Shown here: positions 1-10,983 of the stretch, piece after piece
Position numbering within the stretch: the first letter of the stretch is position 1
Layout: the number at the start of each line of letters is the position of its first letter
Assembly: GCF_932526225.1 (NCBI RefSeq)
Contig: NC_064039.1
Location: 7,889,001-7,953,000, forward strand
DNA: 64,000 nucleotides
From: Nematostella vectensis
Taxonomy: Eukaryota > Cnidaria > Anthozoa > Actiniaria > Edwardsiidae
Reading direction: 5' to 3'
Notes under the pieces: generated by a model
Database searches by the model: none
The model's input: the letters and a program-made list of their open reading frames with translations, nothing else
What the model was told of the DNA's origin: nothing
Program-made: the position numbers and the translations under genes

Positions 1-222
1 TTTGCCATATGATTTCCATAATCAGCTACGAGTAAGGTGACCAACTATTAAGCCCCACTCTCCACATTTTTTTACGGTCCCAAGTGTGTAATTTGTATTG
101 TAATTATCCATTATAAATCTCTTAGGCGTCCAGTAAATCATATTATTGCGTAGGATAAGATTGAATGGAGTAGGTGTTTTATTTTTAAATTTACACTAAA
201 TATTTATCCATGGGGTTTTGCT
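1..222. other. Non-coding flank, nothing recognised
   Basis: AT-rich sequence before the first repeat. I see no exon, RNA gene or repeat structure in it. Confidence 0.5.
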
Positions 223-1192
223 TTAACCCATTGACTCCTGGCTATTTTTGAGCTGAATTTACAAAAAACAGACTGAAAACAGATACCTCCCCCCTATTCT
301 GAGTTTTATACAGCCCGTCAAAGTCAAACACAGCTGCACCTAGTCAGTGGTATCTAAGCTTTCCAACAGTGCTTTGCGGTCCCCACTTTTAATCCCTCGT
401 CGTTGTGCTTAAGCAAGCACAAGTTGATGGTTGCTTGTATTTTATATAAAAAATACAGCTTTGAGCATATTAGGAGAGTGTCTCAGGACATCATAAAGTC
501 TATTGGGGCATAATTGAGTGCTTTGCTTATGGATATTTGCAAGCAAAGGTGGATTCATGATGATTTTTTCTTGTTTGGCTTTGCCTGGATGAGAAAATAA
601 TTTTCAAATGAATCACCACAGCTCTCCTAAATGCTGTCTTTTCTGAAACCAAATTGATTAAAAAATTGTTTACACTGCTATTCTGGGTCTGTATGACCTG
701 GAATTGATTTGTTTGGCTTCGGGGTAAAAAAAACATCTAACTTTGGGGAGAGGAGTGTTGACTGGCCCTTCCCTCGTGAATGTTTCCCCGGATCTCCCAG
801 AATGCTATGCAATCTGTAAAGGCATCTAAGTGGTTTTACAAGCCTTCAAGGAGTGGACATTGTGTTTTGAGGCCATGGAAATGAACCTGTAGGATCAGAA
901 TAAAGGTATCTATTGGTATCCCTTGTGTGGTATTTTGGGCGTTTTATTGAGAGGGGTGATTCTGCTTTTCTTTCCTTGTTCGATTTGAAATTTGTCAAAA
1001 AACCTGTGCTATTATTTGGCTTAAGAGTAGTTGCCAACACCTTGGTTGGATGCATATCTTCAAGACCATTTATCCCTTAGACTGATGTCTGTGTATCTTC
1101 ATTTTGTTGTGTTTATTTTGCATTTATGAATTTTTTGGGTTGTGGGTACTTCCCAAAGCCGGTGCAGGCCGGTTGAGGGGTCAATGTTTTAA
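223..1192. mobile_element. TTAA-flanked non-autonomous element, copy 1
   Basis: The segment is bounded by TTAA at 223-226 and 1189-1192. Just inside are imperfect inverted ends: CCATTGACTCC on the left and GGGGTCAATG on the right. Nearly the whole length recurs in the same orientation at 44491-45465, which shows it is a dispersed repeat. TTAA target duplications and ends beginning near CCC are typical of piggyBac-type elements. No transposase is encoded, so this would be a non-autonomous derivative. Short open frames inside have no recognisable product. Confidence 0.65.
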
Positions 1193-1913
1193 AACGTTCA
1201 GTACTTTCATATTAATCTCTTAAAGGTACTACTGTAGTAATATGAGAAAACTGACTTGTTTCTCTTTGCTCTTAAAGTACGGCACATCGAAATCTTCTGG
1301 AGGCGTGCATTGTTCTGGAAGAGTTCTGCAAGGTACAATCCGCTGTTCATCCTTACAATTCCCCGGGGGGATTGGTGATGAAATATTCGGCGGTATAGAA
1401 TTGGGTCATTTGTCTTTATTTTCGGTCCATTCAATGCCACCAGACTCCATTAGTGTACAGCTACGAATTATCATTATTGTAGGCTAACCTTTTCTTTTCC
1501 CCATAGGAATTAGCTGCAATCGCATTTGTCAAAGCCACAGCGAGTCTGAGGGACTAGGAAAATCATGTAGCAGAAAGGCAGATGATATTTTTATTTTTCA
1601 GGACAAGGAACCAGCAATTCTGAGATAAAAAAAACGCGATATTGGTCACTGGTTGACCAGCGAGTACGAAATCATAGTAACATTATATTATAACAAATAA
1701 TACTTGTAAAAGGGACATGTAAAAAGAATCTTATGTTGGTTAGTAAAACGGTTATTTTATGGCTACTACAGTGTTCTTTTTACTCTGTTACTAAGTTTGA
1801 ATAATATTTCAAATATTATAATGCGCTATCAAAAAAGAGGAGCAGAAGGCATCCAGTATCCAATGAAACGAAATGAAAAAAATATGGTTGTCCAGGGCAC
1901 CTAGACTAAAATT
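1193..1913. other. Non-coding stretch, nothing recognised
   Basis: AT-rich unique-looking sequence between the TTAA element and the minisatellite. The short open frames at 1207-1487 on both strands overlap each other and have no domain, signal peptide or splice context, so I treat them as chance. Confidence 0.5.
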
Positions 1914-3385
1914 GGGTCAGGTTTAATACAAAATGAGCCGAGTTTATTACAAAATGGGTCAGGTTTAATACAAAATGAGCCGAGTTTATTACAAAATGGG
2001 TCAGGTTTAATACAAAATGAGCCGAGTTTATTACAAAATGGGTCAGGTTTAATACAAAATGAGCCGAGTTTATTACAAAATGGGTCAGGTTTAATACAAA
2101 ATGAGCCGAGTTTATTACAAAATGGGTCAGGTTTAATACAAAACGAGCCGAGTTTATTACAAAATTGGTCAGGTTTAATACAAAATGGGTCAAATTTATT
2201 ACAAAACGTGTTCAATTTATTACAAAATGGGTCGAGTTTATTACACAATAAGTCACATTTATTACAAAATGGGTCAGGTTTATTACAAAATGTGTCGAGT
2301 TTACTACAAAATGGGTCAGGTTTAATACAAAATGGGTCAAATTTATTACAAAGTGGGCCAGGTTTATTACAAAATGGGTCAGGTTTAATACAAAATGAGC
2401 CGAGTTTATTACAAAATGGGTCAGGTTTAATACAAAATGAGCCGAGTTTATTACAAAATGGGTCAGGTTTAATACAAAATGAGCCGAGTTTATTACAAAA
2501 TGGGTCAGGTTTAATTCAAAATGAGCCGAGTTTATTACAAAATGGGTCAGGTTTAATACAAAATGAGCCGAGTTTATTACAAAATGGGTCAGGTTTAATA
2601 CAAAATGAGCCGAGTTTATTACAAAATGGGTCAGGTTTAATACAAAATGAGCCGAGTTTATTACAAAATGGGTCAGGTTTAATACAAAATGAGCCGAGTT
2701 TATTACAAAATGGGTCAGGTTTAATACAAAATGAGCCGAGTTTATCACAAAATGGGTCAGGTTTAATACAAAATGAGCCGAGTTTATTACAAAATGGGTC
2801 AGGTTTGATACAAAATGAGCCGAGTTTATTACAAAATGGGTCAGGTTTAATACAAAATGAGCCGAGTTTATTACAAAATGGGTCAGGTTTAATACAAAAT
2901 GAGCCGAGTTTATTACAAAATGGGTCAGGTTTAATACAAAACGAGCCGAGTTTATTACAAAATTGGTCAGGTTTAATACAAAATGGGTCAAATTTATTAC
3001 AAAACGTGTTCAATTTATTACAAAATGGGTCGAGTTTATTACACAATAAGTCACATTTATTACAAAATGGGTCAGGTTTATTACAAAATGTGTCGAGTTT
3101 ACTACAAAATGGGTCAGGTTTAATACAAAATGGGTCAAATTTATTACAAAGTGGGCCAGGTTTATTACAAAACGATTTAATATTGTTACTGAATGGGTCT
3201 TGTTGATTACAAGATGGGTCAGGTTTATTACAAAATGTGTCAAATTTATTACAAAATGGGTCAGGTTTATTACATAATGGGTCGACCTTATTACAAAATT
3301 GGTCAGGTTTATCACAAAATTGTTCGAATTTATCACAAAATGGGTCGAGTTTATTACAAACTGGGTCAGGTTTATTACAAAATAA
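1914..3385. repeat. 21-bp minisatellite with 42-bp and 798-bp higher-order periods
   Basis: About 70 units of a 21-bp motif of the form GGGTCAGGTTTATTACAAAAT. Two variants alternate through most of the array, giving a 42-bp dimer. A block of rarer variants at about 2165-2375 recurs at about 2963-3173. The offset is 798 bp, exactly 38 units, so a large segmental duplication occurred inside the array. Because 21 is divisible by three and the unit lacks stops in several frames, long open frames run through it on both strands. They are low-complexity by-products and not genes. Confidence 0.95.
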
Positions 3386-3712
3386 GGAGGAACACAAAAC
3401 TACATTTTTTTGCATATCTTTATTTGACAACACAAGTTTCAATCTCAAGTGATTGAATATTATCTAAAAATATAATCATTAATTTACTTTTATAGCTACC
3501 ATAAATTAACCTTTCAGTAGATTCATAAAATCTGAAAGGTTTCTCACCTCTTTCCCAAAAAAATCTAGGATAGGTGTCCATTAGGCAAAATGGGCTCCTC
3601 ACTCTAGCAATCCTGCTTTGCCCACCTCTCCACTCCCTAGTCATTCAATTGGAAAATATAAACAAGCTGAGTAGAAAAATTCTTTTCCATCCCTTTATTA
3701 AATTCTCTTAAT
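3386..3712 (-). other. STARD7 3' flank and probable 3' UTR
   Basis: Sequence downstream of the STARD7 stop codon on the minus strand. It holds the candidate polyadenylation signal described separately. Beyond that I see only AT-rich sequence up to the minisatellite. Confidence 0.5.
3694..3699 (-). terminator. Polyadenylation signal of STARD7-like gene
   Basis: AATAAA on the minus strand, about 15 bases after the stop codon at 3713. Its position fits a very short 3' UTR. A later signal cannot be excluded. Confidence 0.5.
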
Positions 3713-6700
3713 TCAAGGTTGTTTAAGCGTTCTCTCAAGATGTTTTCTCCCAGTTGTATGTGAGAGCTCAGGAAATGCATCCATCAGTTCTTTGTGCTGG
3801 ACCTTCTTTGCAGCCAAATGGAGCTTGTTGATGAAGTTTGGTATTCCTGAAAACAAAGCAATTTTGAGCCTGTTAAATAAAATTTCTAATAAACAAAACA
3901 CTCTAAAAAAGGAAGCATATAAGGTATATCGTAGAGTAAGCAAAAAAAACAACAACAACAACAGAAAAGGGCATCATATTATACATAGGCAGCCTGCAAG
4001 TCTTTATTATTTATCAGTACTTAATGTCTGTGATCTGGTGGCCAGGATATCCAGGTTGTAGGTACAGTAGTCTGGACCCCCCAGTGAATAAGATCACAGT
4101 CATTTTACGAGAGTTTTAGCACATGGTCTGTAATGGCATAGACTCAAACCAGTGACTCTAACCTCGATTGCTACAAAAATGTACTGCAAACTAAACTCCA
4201 GTGACACTGAATTGGTAAGAGAGCAAACCGGACCAATCTGCATTGTTTATTTTACAAATAAACATAGAATTACAATTGGCCATTGGAGGGTAAGTTGGCC
4301 TTTAAAAAAAAAATAGGTTAAAAGGGAAGTGCACAGACAATCCTAGAAAAAAAAATGAGTTATAACATGCTTTCCTTCTATTGATGTTATAAGTAGCCAT
4401 CCCTTACCTGCACTGGTGGCATAGCTTGTGCAGACGTTTGGTATTGTCACTTTTGGGTTGTCATAGTAAGAAAGTACAAAATCCATCCCATTCTGGAATA
4501 GAGAAAAAGTAATAACAAAGACAAATGTGATAAGCAGATGGAAGAATAAGGAATGCACTTCCAGGGGAAACTGGAAAATAACAGGAGAATTAACACGGGT
4601 AAAGATACAGTATCTACATTGTAAGTTTACTTACCTCATCAAAGGTTCTGTGTGGTAGTATAACCATCTGTGAGCCATAATCTGTAACTCTGACATGGGT
4701 ATTATTCTCTGGGCACTTAGGGTGGCTTGTAGCTCTGCCAAAAAAATGAAGACACTGCTATTTTTTTTATACCAATAACTGCTTAGTAATAAAAAAATTC
4801 TCAACACAACACTTGAGAAATGACAATGTAAATCAGTGTGTACACCTACTTGGACATGAGGACCATCTTGTTTGACTGCATGTCAATCTGTAATTAGAAC
4901 GGAAATGATCAAAATCATGGCCTTGGATTTAAAATGATCTTCATGCACAACCAGAACATTAACAGCCCATGGAATTGGAAATGTTGAGTGCTCTGGCATT
5001 TGGTAGCAAAATACAACAACAAAAAGCAACTCAATAGGCACTTACAAACCAGCCAAAAGGGCATATTTTCAACAAAGATTCTATTTTTTGTTGCTCTCTG
5101 GTATGAAAGCCTCAACCATTTCTAAATTTATTTTGACTTGATATTGGCGCACAACAAGTCGTATGATTTCTTAGAGGAAATTATATATTCCTCTGTCCTT
5201 TGTAATGTTACTATAGAGAGGTTATACTAAAGATGGTAGCTCATCATAAAATACAGTAGATGAACAATATACAGCAGAAACCAGCCACTGGCTTATATTG
5301 ATTACTCATACATACATACCTTTGATTTTCTGACAAACACATAGTCTCTACTTGTGAGTGGATACTGAATTTATGAAAAAAAAAATTAATCAGGGAAAGA
5401 AACAAATCAAAGGGCTCTGTGACCCAACTCGTGAATGCAAATTTGTTTTTCTAGTTATTTTCTTGTGTGCAAAAAAAACATATACAGGATGAATTTTGAA
5501 CAAAGGATTAACACATCCAAGATGCTGGGAGTCCTTTCTTTTCGATGTGATGAAACACCAAGAACAGTTTGATTATTTATTATTATCATAAAAAGTAAAG
5601 AAAAAAAGAAAAAAAAAATAGATGTCACAAGTAGGGATCAAACCTCTGGTCTATGACGTCTTAGACAAGCGACAGAACCACTAAACCACCGAAGCATTGC
5701 CGAAGTAGCCTCCGAGTAAAATTAGTCTTTATCCTAATTGGTATCTCACTGTTCGAACTGCTTTTACTAGTATGTTAAATTTCGCCCTATTCTCTCCGGA
5801 ATCAGAAGTTAAATACCTGACATAATTAATCAAGCTACAGTCATATGTATTTTAAGCATGTCAACATTCTAGAAATTCGCAAAATCGTTATTGATCGTTT
5901 CTTGATGAATAAGCGTGTTTGAACGAGTTTTGTTTGATATTTAGCACTTAATTTATAAAAATGAATTATGGAAAAAACAACTTATGAAAGTCCATACTAT
6001 TTTTTGGACCTGCAAACAGAGGCTTTCTTTTATTACCCTGCAAAGAAAGGCCCTGCTAACAGAGGCTTTTCCCTTGTGTTTCTCTGACTTTAAAAGTCGT
6101 AGCTTTGGCTATCCGCTCTTTCAGCACAAAATCACTCTTTCAGCAAAAATTCAAACAAATAATGCGAAAACCCAGAAATGCGAATCTTCAAGTACTAGAA
6201 AAAGGAGAATTAAAAGCTTTGCTAGCATTTTACTTGTTGTAAACTAACAATATGAATTGGACTAAACCGTAGAAGATCGATTGACGTCAGTGACGAAGGC
6301 GCATGCACACGCTCAACCCACATCGAAGACTTTTCTGTAAAAACTAGCTTATATATACTTTATGGCTATATCACGTAATGACCAAAGCGGCCACAGGACG
6401 ATGACAAGGCTCTTTTATAGTACTTAACTTTAACCGGAAGTTGGTCACCGGAAGTTTACAGGAAGATCTAGAAATTGCTGTGTTGCGAAAGCACAGAAAG
6501 ACCACAAAAAATTTACGGATGATCGATCCAACTATCTGACGACCGAGTGACACAGAAGTCCCTCCAATAACTCGTAAATGCTTTGCAAGCATTCACGAGT
6601 TAAAAAAGGTATTAATTTTATATTGGCACCCTAGACTATAGAGTGTCTGTGATCTGGTGGCCAGGATATCCAGGTTGTAGGTACAGTAGTCTGGACCCCC

Positions 6701-8871
6701 CAGTGAATAAGATCACAGTCATTTTACGAGAGTTTTAGCACATGGTCTGTCATGGAGTAGACTCAAACCAGTGACTCTAACCTCTACCACAGCAGTAAAT
6801 GATAAAGTCTTATCATTGATGAAGGTGTTTCAAAAGCTATGAAGATACATAAAATAGGACCCAGCTAATCCAAACTCAGAAAACTTTAATCCCCTTAAAC
6901 TAGAACTGACTTCTGACTGACTTGATTAAGTTCTAGAGACCCTACTAACTCAAACTGTGCTTTTTTTTTCACTTTATGGCTCAAGTTAGTTGGTTCTACT
7001 ACAGCTGGTATATTGTGTCTATATCTATAAGTAGGAAATAAAACTTACTGGGTATTTCATAATCCAATGAAGAACCTCACAGTCTCCAGCTGGGTCTTTG
7101 TCGATAACATCAAGCTTTATTGCATATTGGTCCCACTGCTTACGATAGTTTGTGTCAATCTGGAGGGAAAATTGGTGCAGTGGATACATTTCTTTCCCAT
7201 AAAGCATGCTAATATGTTGATATGAACTGCAAAAAAGGCTGATGAGCACTGAGTATACTTTAAGCTTTCTCATAATAGGATAACTATTGGCTGGAATTGG
7301 CCACATTCCAATAGAAACCTACCTCAACTTCCAGAATGCAGTGTGCAACTTTCTAAGCTTGCACCAAATGAAGCGTGACTGCATGACTTTACTTGAGGTA
7401 GGTCCCTATGTAAAGTGCGAGTGCATGCTTATAGATGGAATGGCCTATTGCAATACACTAAGAAGTTGCAAAACATGTGATTGCTATTTGATTTCCATAT
7501 CCTGATTTAAATGGTTCTCTTAGTAGCCATGGTAGCATGTGCTTCATAAGAAAAGCTATCACCAGCAGACACCCCCACCAGCGGCAAATCCTGGCTAAGC
7601 ACCTATGTCCTATTCATCAAGCCATCAAATGCAATAGAAAGAATTGCTACTGCATACCTGGGTGAAGAAGAATGACCTTGCATTGATGTCAAGAAAGGAT
7701 CCAAATACTTTATATTCATAAATGCCATTATCCATATGCCGTCTATAAACAGACAGTTGCTCCTCCTCGGTCAGCTTCTCCCAGGGTTTACATCTCTGCT
7801 CATTTGCTATTGATGTGTGTTCATCCACTTCATGAAGCCTTTCTGTACATCTAAGACACACCAATCATCCCTCATCAGTATAAAAAATATAAGTACTTAC
7901 AGTCAAGGAACAATATAACAATTTTAAATTGTTTTCCCAACAACCCTTCAACATCTAAATAGATTGGCTTTCAGAAACCCGTGAAATACTTTTTAGTTTA
8001 TTTAATACTGATACATTGTAATGTCTTTGTTTTCTTTTGTTCTGGCTTGACTATTACAATTAAACCACTACATCTTGTCGCAAGGGATTTTGAAAACCAC
8101 TCTACAACATCAACTAAAACAATTTCAATTTAACGAATCTTAATGGTTTCTTGTGTTTTGAGACATATTGTTCGGGGGTATCATTGCGTAAAGTTTCTTA
8201 TTTCCACGTTATGTCATCGAATAATTTCATTACAAGAGTCCTGCCCGTGCAAAAAAAAAAAAGTAAACGTGGAAAATGCCAATAGAAATTACGTGTCCTA
8301 ATCCTTCTGATTGCTTATTCTAAATAAAATCCTTGAATTGTAAGTTGACAACCACTAGTAACTAGTGTAAAGTTTAGAGGGTGGAGGTGAAAACGCAGAA
8401 GCGCAGAATTATAGGGGTTTAGCACGCAATGTTTACTGCTTACTTTACGAGATCCTCGTCGGTTATTCGTTCTTTAGACCAGAAAAATCCTCCAGCTCCC
8501 AATAACACAACCTCAGACGAACTTCTTTTCAATTCTTGCTCTGAGACATCCAAGCCGTCTTGGTTTTCACGTGGTCGAGTTTTGAGTCCGTAATGACGAT
8601 GTAGTCGCCGTCTCTGCTGTTTTGTATTCTGCTTTGTTACCAAAAACGAATTCTTTTCAATCCGGAGCTTTTCACAGAATACTTTAACAGCTATTGACAA
8701 GGTTTTTAAATTGATCAGTGGAGGCAAGGTGTCCGCTCCATCAGGGAAAGAGAATTTTACCCCCAACTTGGAGCCAAGCAAACTGGGATTAATCTGGTCA
8801 AAGTTGACATTTGAACGCACTGCGAAGCACAACTGCGTCGATTTTTGAAGAATATAGGGACCAGTCGCCAT
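3713..8871 (-). CDS. STARD7: StAR-related lipid transfer protein 7 (STARD7-like), 8 exons
   Basis: Exons, 5' to 3': 8444-8871, 7658-7850, 7049-7159, 5320-5364, 4850-4887, 4635-4734, 4408-4492, 3713-3846. All introns are GT-AG and the phases (2,0,0,0,2,0,1) close exactly, giving 377 residues against about 370 in vertebrates. The START domain fills roughly the C-terminal 60 percent. Runs such as YRVFG/YKVFGSF, DTNYRKQWD, EVLHW, SRDYVFVR, SQMVI and SYYDNP match the STARD7 branch of START proteins. In animals STARD7 carries phosphatidylcholine to mitochondria. Exon 1 encodes a poorly conserved N-terminus with a short hydrophobic stretch (VVLLGAGGFFW, near residue 120) that could be the membrane segment seen in other STARD7 proteins. 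The ATG at 8869-8871 has a good AAAATGG context. The gene looks intact. Confidence 0.93.
4025..4165. repeat. 140-bp dispersed repeat, copy 1
   Basis: The sequence from TGTCTGTGATCTGGTGGCCA to the end of the block recurs almost unchanged and in the same orientation at 6645-6784. Both copies lie in STARD7 introns. Only a few substitutions separate them, so the duplication or insertions are recent. I do not recognise the family. Confidence 0.85.
5618..5700 (-). repeat. tRNA-like sequence, probably SINE head
   Basis: Read on the minus strand, TGGTTTAGTGG resembles a tRNA box A. About 45 bases later GGTTTGATCCC resembles box B (GGTTCGAATCC). The T stem pairs poorly and I cannot fold a convincing acceptor stem, so this is more likely a tRNA-derived SINE fragment or decayed tRNA pseudogene than a working tRNA. 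Confidence 0.5.
6569..6601. repeat. Short hairpin / foldback
   Basis: AACTCGTAAATGCTT pairs almost perfectly with AAGCATTCACGAGTT across a 3-base loop. It lies in STARD7 intron 3 shortly before the second 140-bp repeat and may be the end of a small foldback element. Confidence 0.6.
6645..6784. repeat. 140-bp dispersed repeat, copy 2
   Basis: Near-identical to 4025-4165 in the same orientation. The two differ mainly near the end (GTAATGGCATAG in copy 1, GTCATGGAGTAG in copy 2). Confidence 0.85.
7160..7657 (-). other. STARD7 intron 2, nothing recognised
   Basis: Intron between exons ending at 7658 and starting at 7159. I see no repeat or exon. The plus-strand open frame at 7287-7505 has no supporting feature. 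Confidence 0.5.
7851..8443 (-). other. STARD7 intron 1, nothing recognised
   Basis: Intron between exon 1 (donor at 8443, GTAAGC) and exon 2 (acceptor ending at 7851). AT-rich, with no repeat or exon seen. Confidence 0.5.
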
Positions 8872-9132
8872 TTTCTATTGATAAGCAATCCACGGGCTCT
8901 CGTTTTCTGTGCATGGAAGCCGTATTTGAGGCGGCGTGGTTTATATACTTCAAATTAGCGCCATATTTCGTGGGCCGAGGCAAAGTCCACTTACATCCAT
9001 GACGTGTGACGTCACACACGTCTAGACAATAGAAAGGGCAAAGTCCCACCAATGAAACGCACGGGCATCATCTGTTCACGTGAACACCTAGGAAAAAATC
9101 AACCCGAAGGAATTTCTTCTCGGTCGATTTTT
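8872..9132 (-). promoter_or_regulatory. STARD7 upstream region with CRE-like site
   Basis: The 260 bases between the STARD7 start codon and the inserted Polinton-like element. It contains GTGACGTCAC at about 9008-9017, a full cAMP-response-element/ATF-type palindrome, and CACGTG near 9078. No clear TATA box is seen at a useful distance. The region is the likely proximal promoter by position. The insertion would have displaced anything further upstream by 9.4 kb. Confidence 0.45.
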
Positions 9133-9483
9133 GGGGGGGACTGGGGGCTTTCATAGACACCGAAACGCGTTTCGCGTAGATAAACAATTAGCAATAATTG
9201 GCAATTACTAATCTACGTCGGGACCACTTCGCGTAGATAAACAATTAGCAATAATTAGCAATTACTAATCTACGTCGGGACCACTTCGCGTAGATAAATA
9301 ATTAGCAATGGTTAGCAATCATTGATCTACGGCGGGACTGGGAACTTTCATAGAAACGGGTGGGAACCTTGCAATTAGACCCCCGTCTGTCCTGCAGTAT
9401 ATGCACATGTGCATAGCATTCGAAGGATGAAGTGCGGAAAAGATTACTGCAGGTGGCTAAAGGTCGGCCATGCAAACACGTGT
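9133..9483 (+). repeat. Left terminal inverted repeat of the Polinton-like element
   Basis: Matches the reverse complement of 18175-18524 with only scattered differences. The match ends right after ACACGTGT. It starts with a G run (7 G here, 6 in the other end). Inside are three tandem 57-bp units starting at 9171, 9228 and 9285. Each unit is itself a palindrome of the form CGTAGATAA...CTAATCTACG. The inner end carries the first codons of the zinc-ribbon gene found complete at the other end, here running into a stop after about 22 codons. Confidence 0.93.
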
Positions 9484-9560
9484 ATATTTATATAGCATTG
9501 GGTTGGGCCGCCACCATACGGAAAATTCAAAGCCGCTTTCGTGGCGTTAAAACCTGAGCT

Positions 9561-10253
9561 TTACTCGAACACCTCGCTCCCGAACTCCTCGCGGATTTCT
9601 CTTTTTTTTTTTTTCAGTCTCTTATTCATCTTTTCGCGTGTCTCCAGGGAGGGCCCTTTCTTGCTTTTTTTCTCACGCGATGCGAGGCCGTGTCGAGCTC
9701 TGATAGCGGCCTTGAGCGCGTAGTATCTCTCTTGTTCCCGAAGTATTAGCCGAAACCCTTCGTCTGAGATATGCCCGTCTTGCAAAGCCTTAGAGACCAG
9801 CTCGCTGATCGAGTTTTTCTTACTCTCCGCTAAAACCATTGTCTTCGTGTTTAGCCACCTTGCTCGTAAGACCCTAGAGACTATCCCTGCGCCTGCGCCC
9901 ACGACACCGACCAGCCCAGCGACCCCTGCCAGCGGACCGCCGATCAGAACCCCTATCCCACTCAAAGAGACCCCTACCCCGGCGCTGGAAAGGGCCCCTG
10001 CAGCGATGCCGGGTGCCACAGACACAGCATGGGTAACGGCAAATGCGCGCTTTTACTTCTTCCGCACCTGTCGATGATGCGTTATCTCGTTGTCTAGAAC
10101 CGCCTGAGTGTCACATATTTTCTGGAGCCGGAAGCTTTGCACGTCGCCGCCGATGCTTGCCGGAACGGCAGGCGTCATGTGCGTACCCTTCGGGGGGCAA
10201 ACACTGGGAAGCGAGGGGTATATGGCACCACTGCTAACGTCGCTGTTTGCCAT
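9561..10253 (-). pseudogene. Gly-rich membrane/virion protein of Polinton-like element, one in-frame stop
   Basis: Two open frames in the same frame, 10253-10053 and 10049-9561, are separated only by a TAA at 10053-10055. The sequence either side of the stop is continuous in character (basic, then a long Ala/Gly/Val-rich hydrophobic run), so I read it as one gene of about 230 codons with a single nonsense change. The N-terminal 70 residues are polar. The middle has two or three hydrophobic, glycine-rich segments that could be membrane-spanning. The C-terminal third is a charged, Lys/Glu-rich helix with coiled-coil character. Proteins of this layout recur in cnidarian repeat elements and are of unknown function. 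A virion membrane role is inference. Confidence 0.6.
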
Positions 10254-10269
10254 GCTTGCTATGTCGGAC

Positions 10270-10941
10270 CTAGGTTAGCTCTAATACAAGGCGAACAGGC
10301 TTGCCCTTAAAGTCCACCCGTCTACCGCGGTCATCCCTGATCCATATTTGGATACTCGAGACAAACTCAGAGGAAGATGCTGCGGCACAAACGGGGATGT
10401 CGGGTCCATAGACGACTTTTTAGTGCGGCCTCCCGCGGGTTTCTAGGCAAGCGAGAACGTTTGAAGGCTCGCCTAAGGAGAGGCATTGCGTGCGTTCTAC
10501 GATATCGCAGCAGATGTAGAGGGCCTCTATTTTCGGCAAAGCCACCTTAAGTGCCCCCAAGGGGAGTGCGAGGCCCCGCTCCCCCAACTGATCGTCTTTA
10601 GCCTCTAGGCCAAATAGTGCGCAAAGTTCGGCATTCAGAAACGCAACGCCATTGGACATGAGCCCGATCTTCCCGGTGAGGGGATCCAGCTTCGCGGTCA
10701 GAACCTTGCTTTCAGCGCGGTTGATCGTCTCCACGATGGACTCGGCCGTGTGGTGCCCGGCTGGCAGAGTAGCGATGGGCGGGAGGGCAGCTATAGTCGT
10801 TATCTGATGCTCCCGCTCGAAATTATACCAGCTGTTAAATAGCGAACACTGCCGGAGCGCCACGAAGCGTGGGCGCCTCATCGGCCGCTCGAAGAAGAGC
10901 TTCTGTTCGCCTTTGGTGAGCACAATATGTAGGACCACCAT
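10270..10941 (-). pseudogene. Candidate minor capsid (penton-like) protein, one in-frame stop
   Basis: Translation from the ATG at 10939-10941 runs to a TAA at 10420-10422. It then continues in the same frame for another 49 codons to a TAG at 10270-10272. The extension keeps a sensible beta-rich composition, so the TAA looks like a nonsense change late in a gene of about 223 codons. The protein is small, rich in beta-type segments, with SLFNSWYNF near residue 35. Its size and its place beside the candidate capsid gene suggest a penton-like single jelly-roll protein. The assignment rests on context and a general resemblance. Confidence 0.5.
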
Positions 10942-10983
10942 TGTGTTGGACACAGCCCGCCTTCGTGTTTAACAGGACTGAGC

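Larger units (their letters stand above)
5365..7048 (-). other. Large STARD7 intron 3, no exon seen
   Basis: The 1.7-kb intron holds a tRNA-like repeat (5618-5700), a hairpin (6569-6601) and the second copy of the 140-bp repeat (6645-6784). The open frame at 5984-6247 lacks any recognisable feature. Exon 3 joins exon 4 in phase 0 without needing anything from this stretch. Confidence 0.6.

Noticed and set aside
2208-3206. 332-residue open frame across the 21-bp minisatellite (and others on the opposite strand)
   Set aside because: Pure product of a repeat unit divisible by three, open on both strands, with no promoter, splice or domain evidence.
5618-5700. Functional tRNA gene
   Set aside because: T stem mismatches and no acceptor stem; called a tRNA-like repeat instead.
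8798-9052. Coding frame upstream of STARD7 on minus
   Set aside because: Overlaps the STARD7 start in another frame and lacks domain or splice support.
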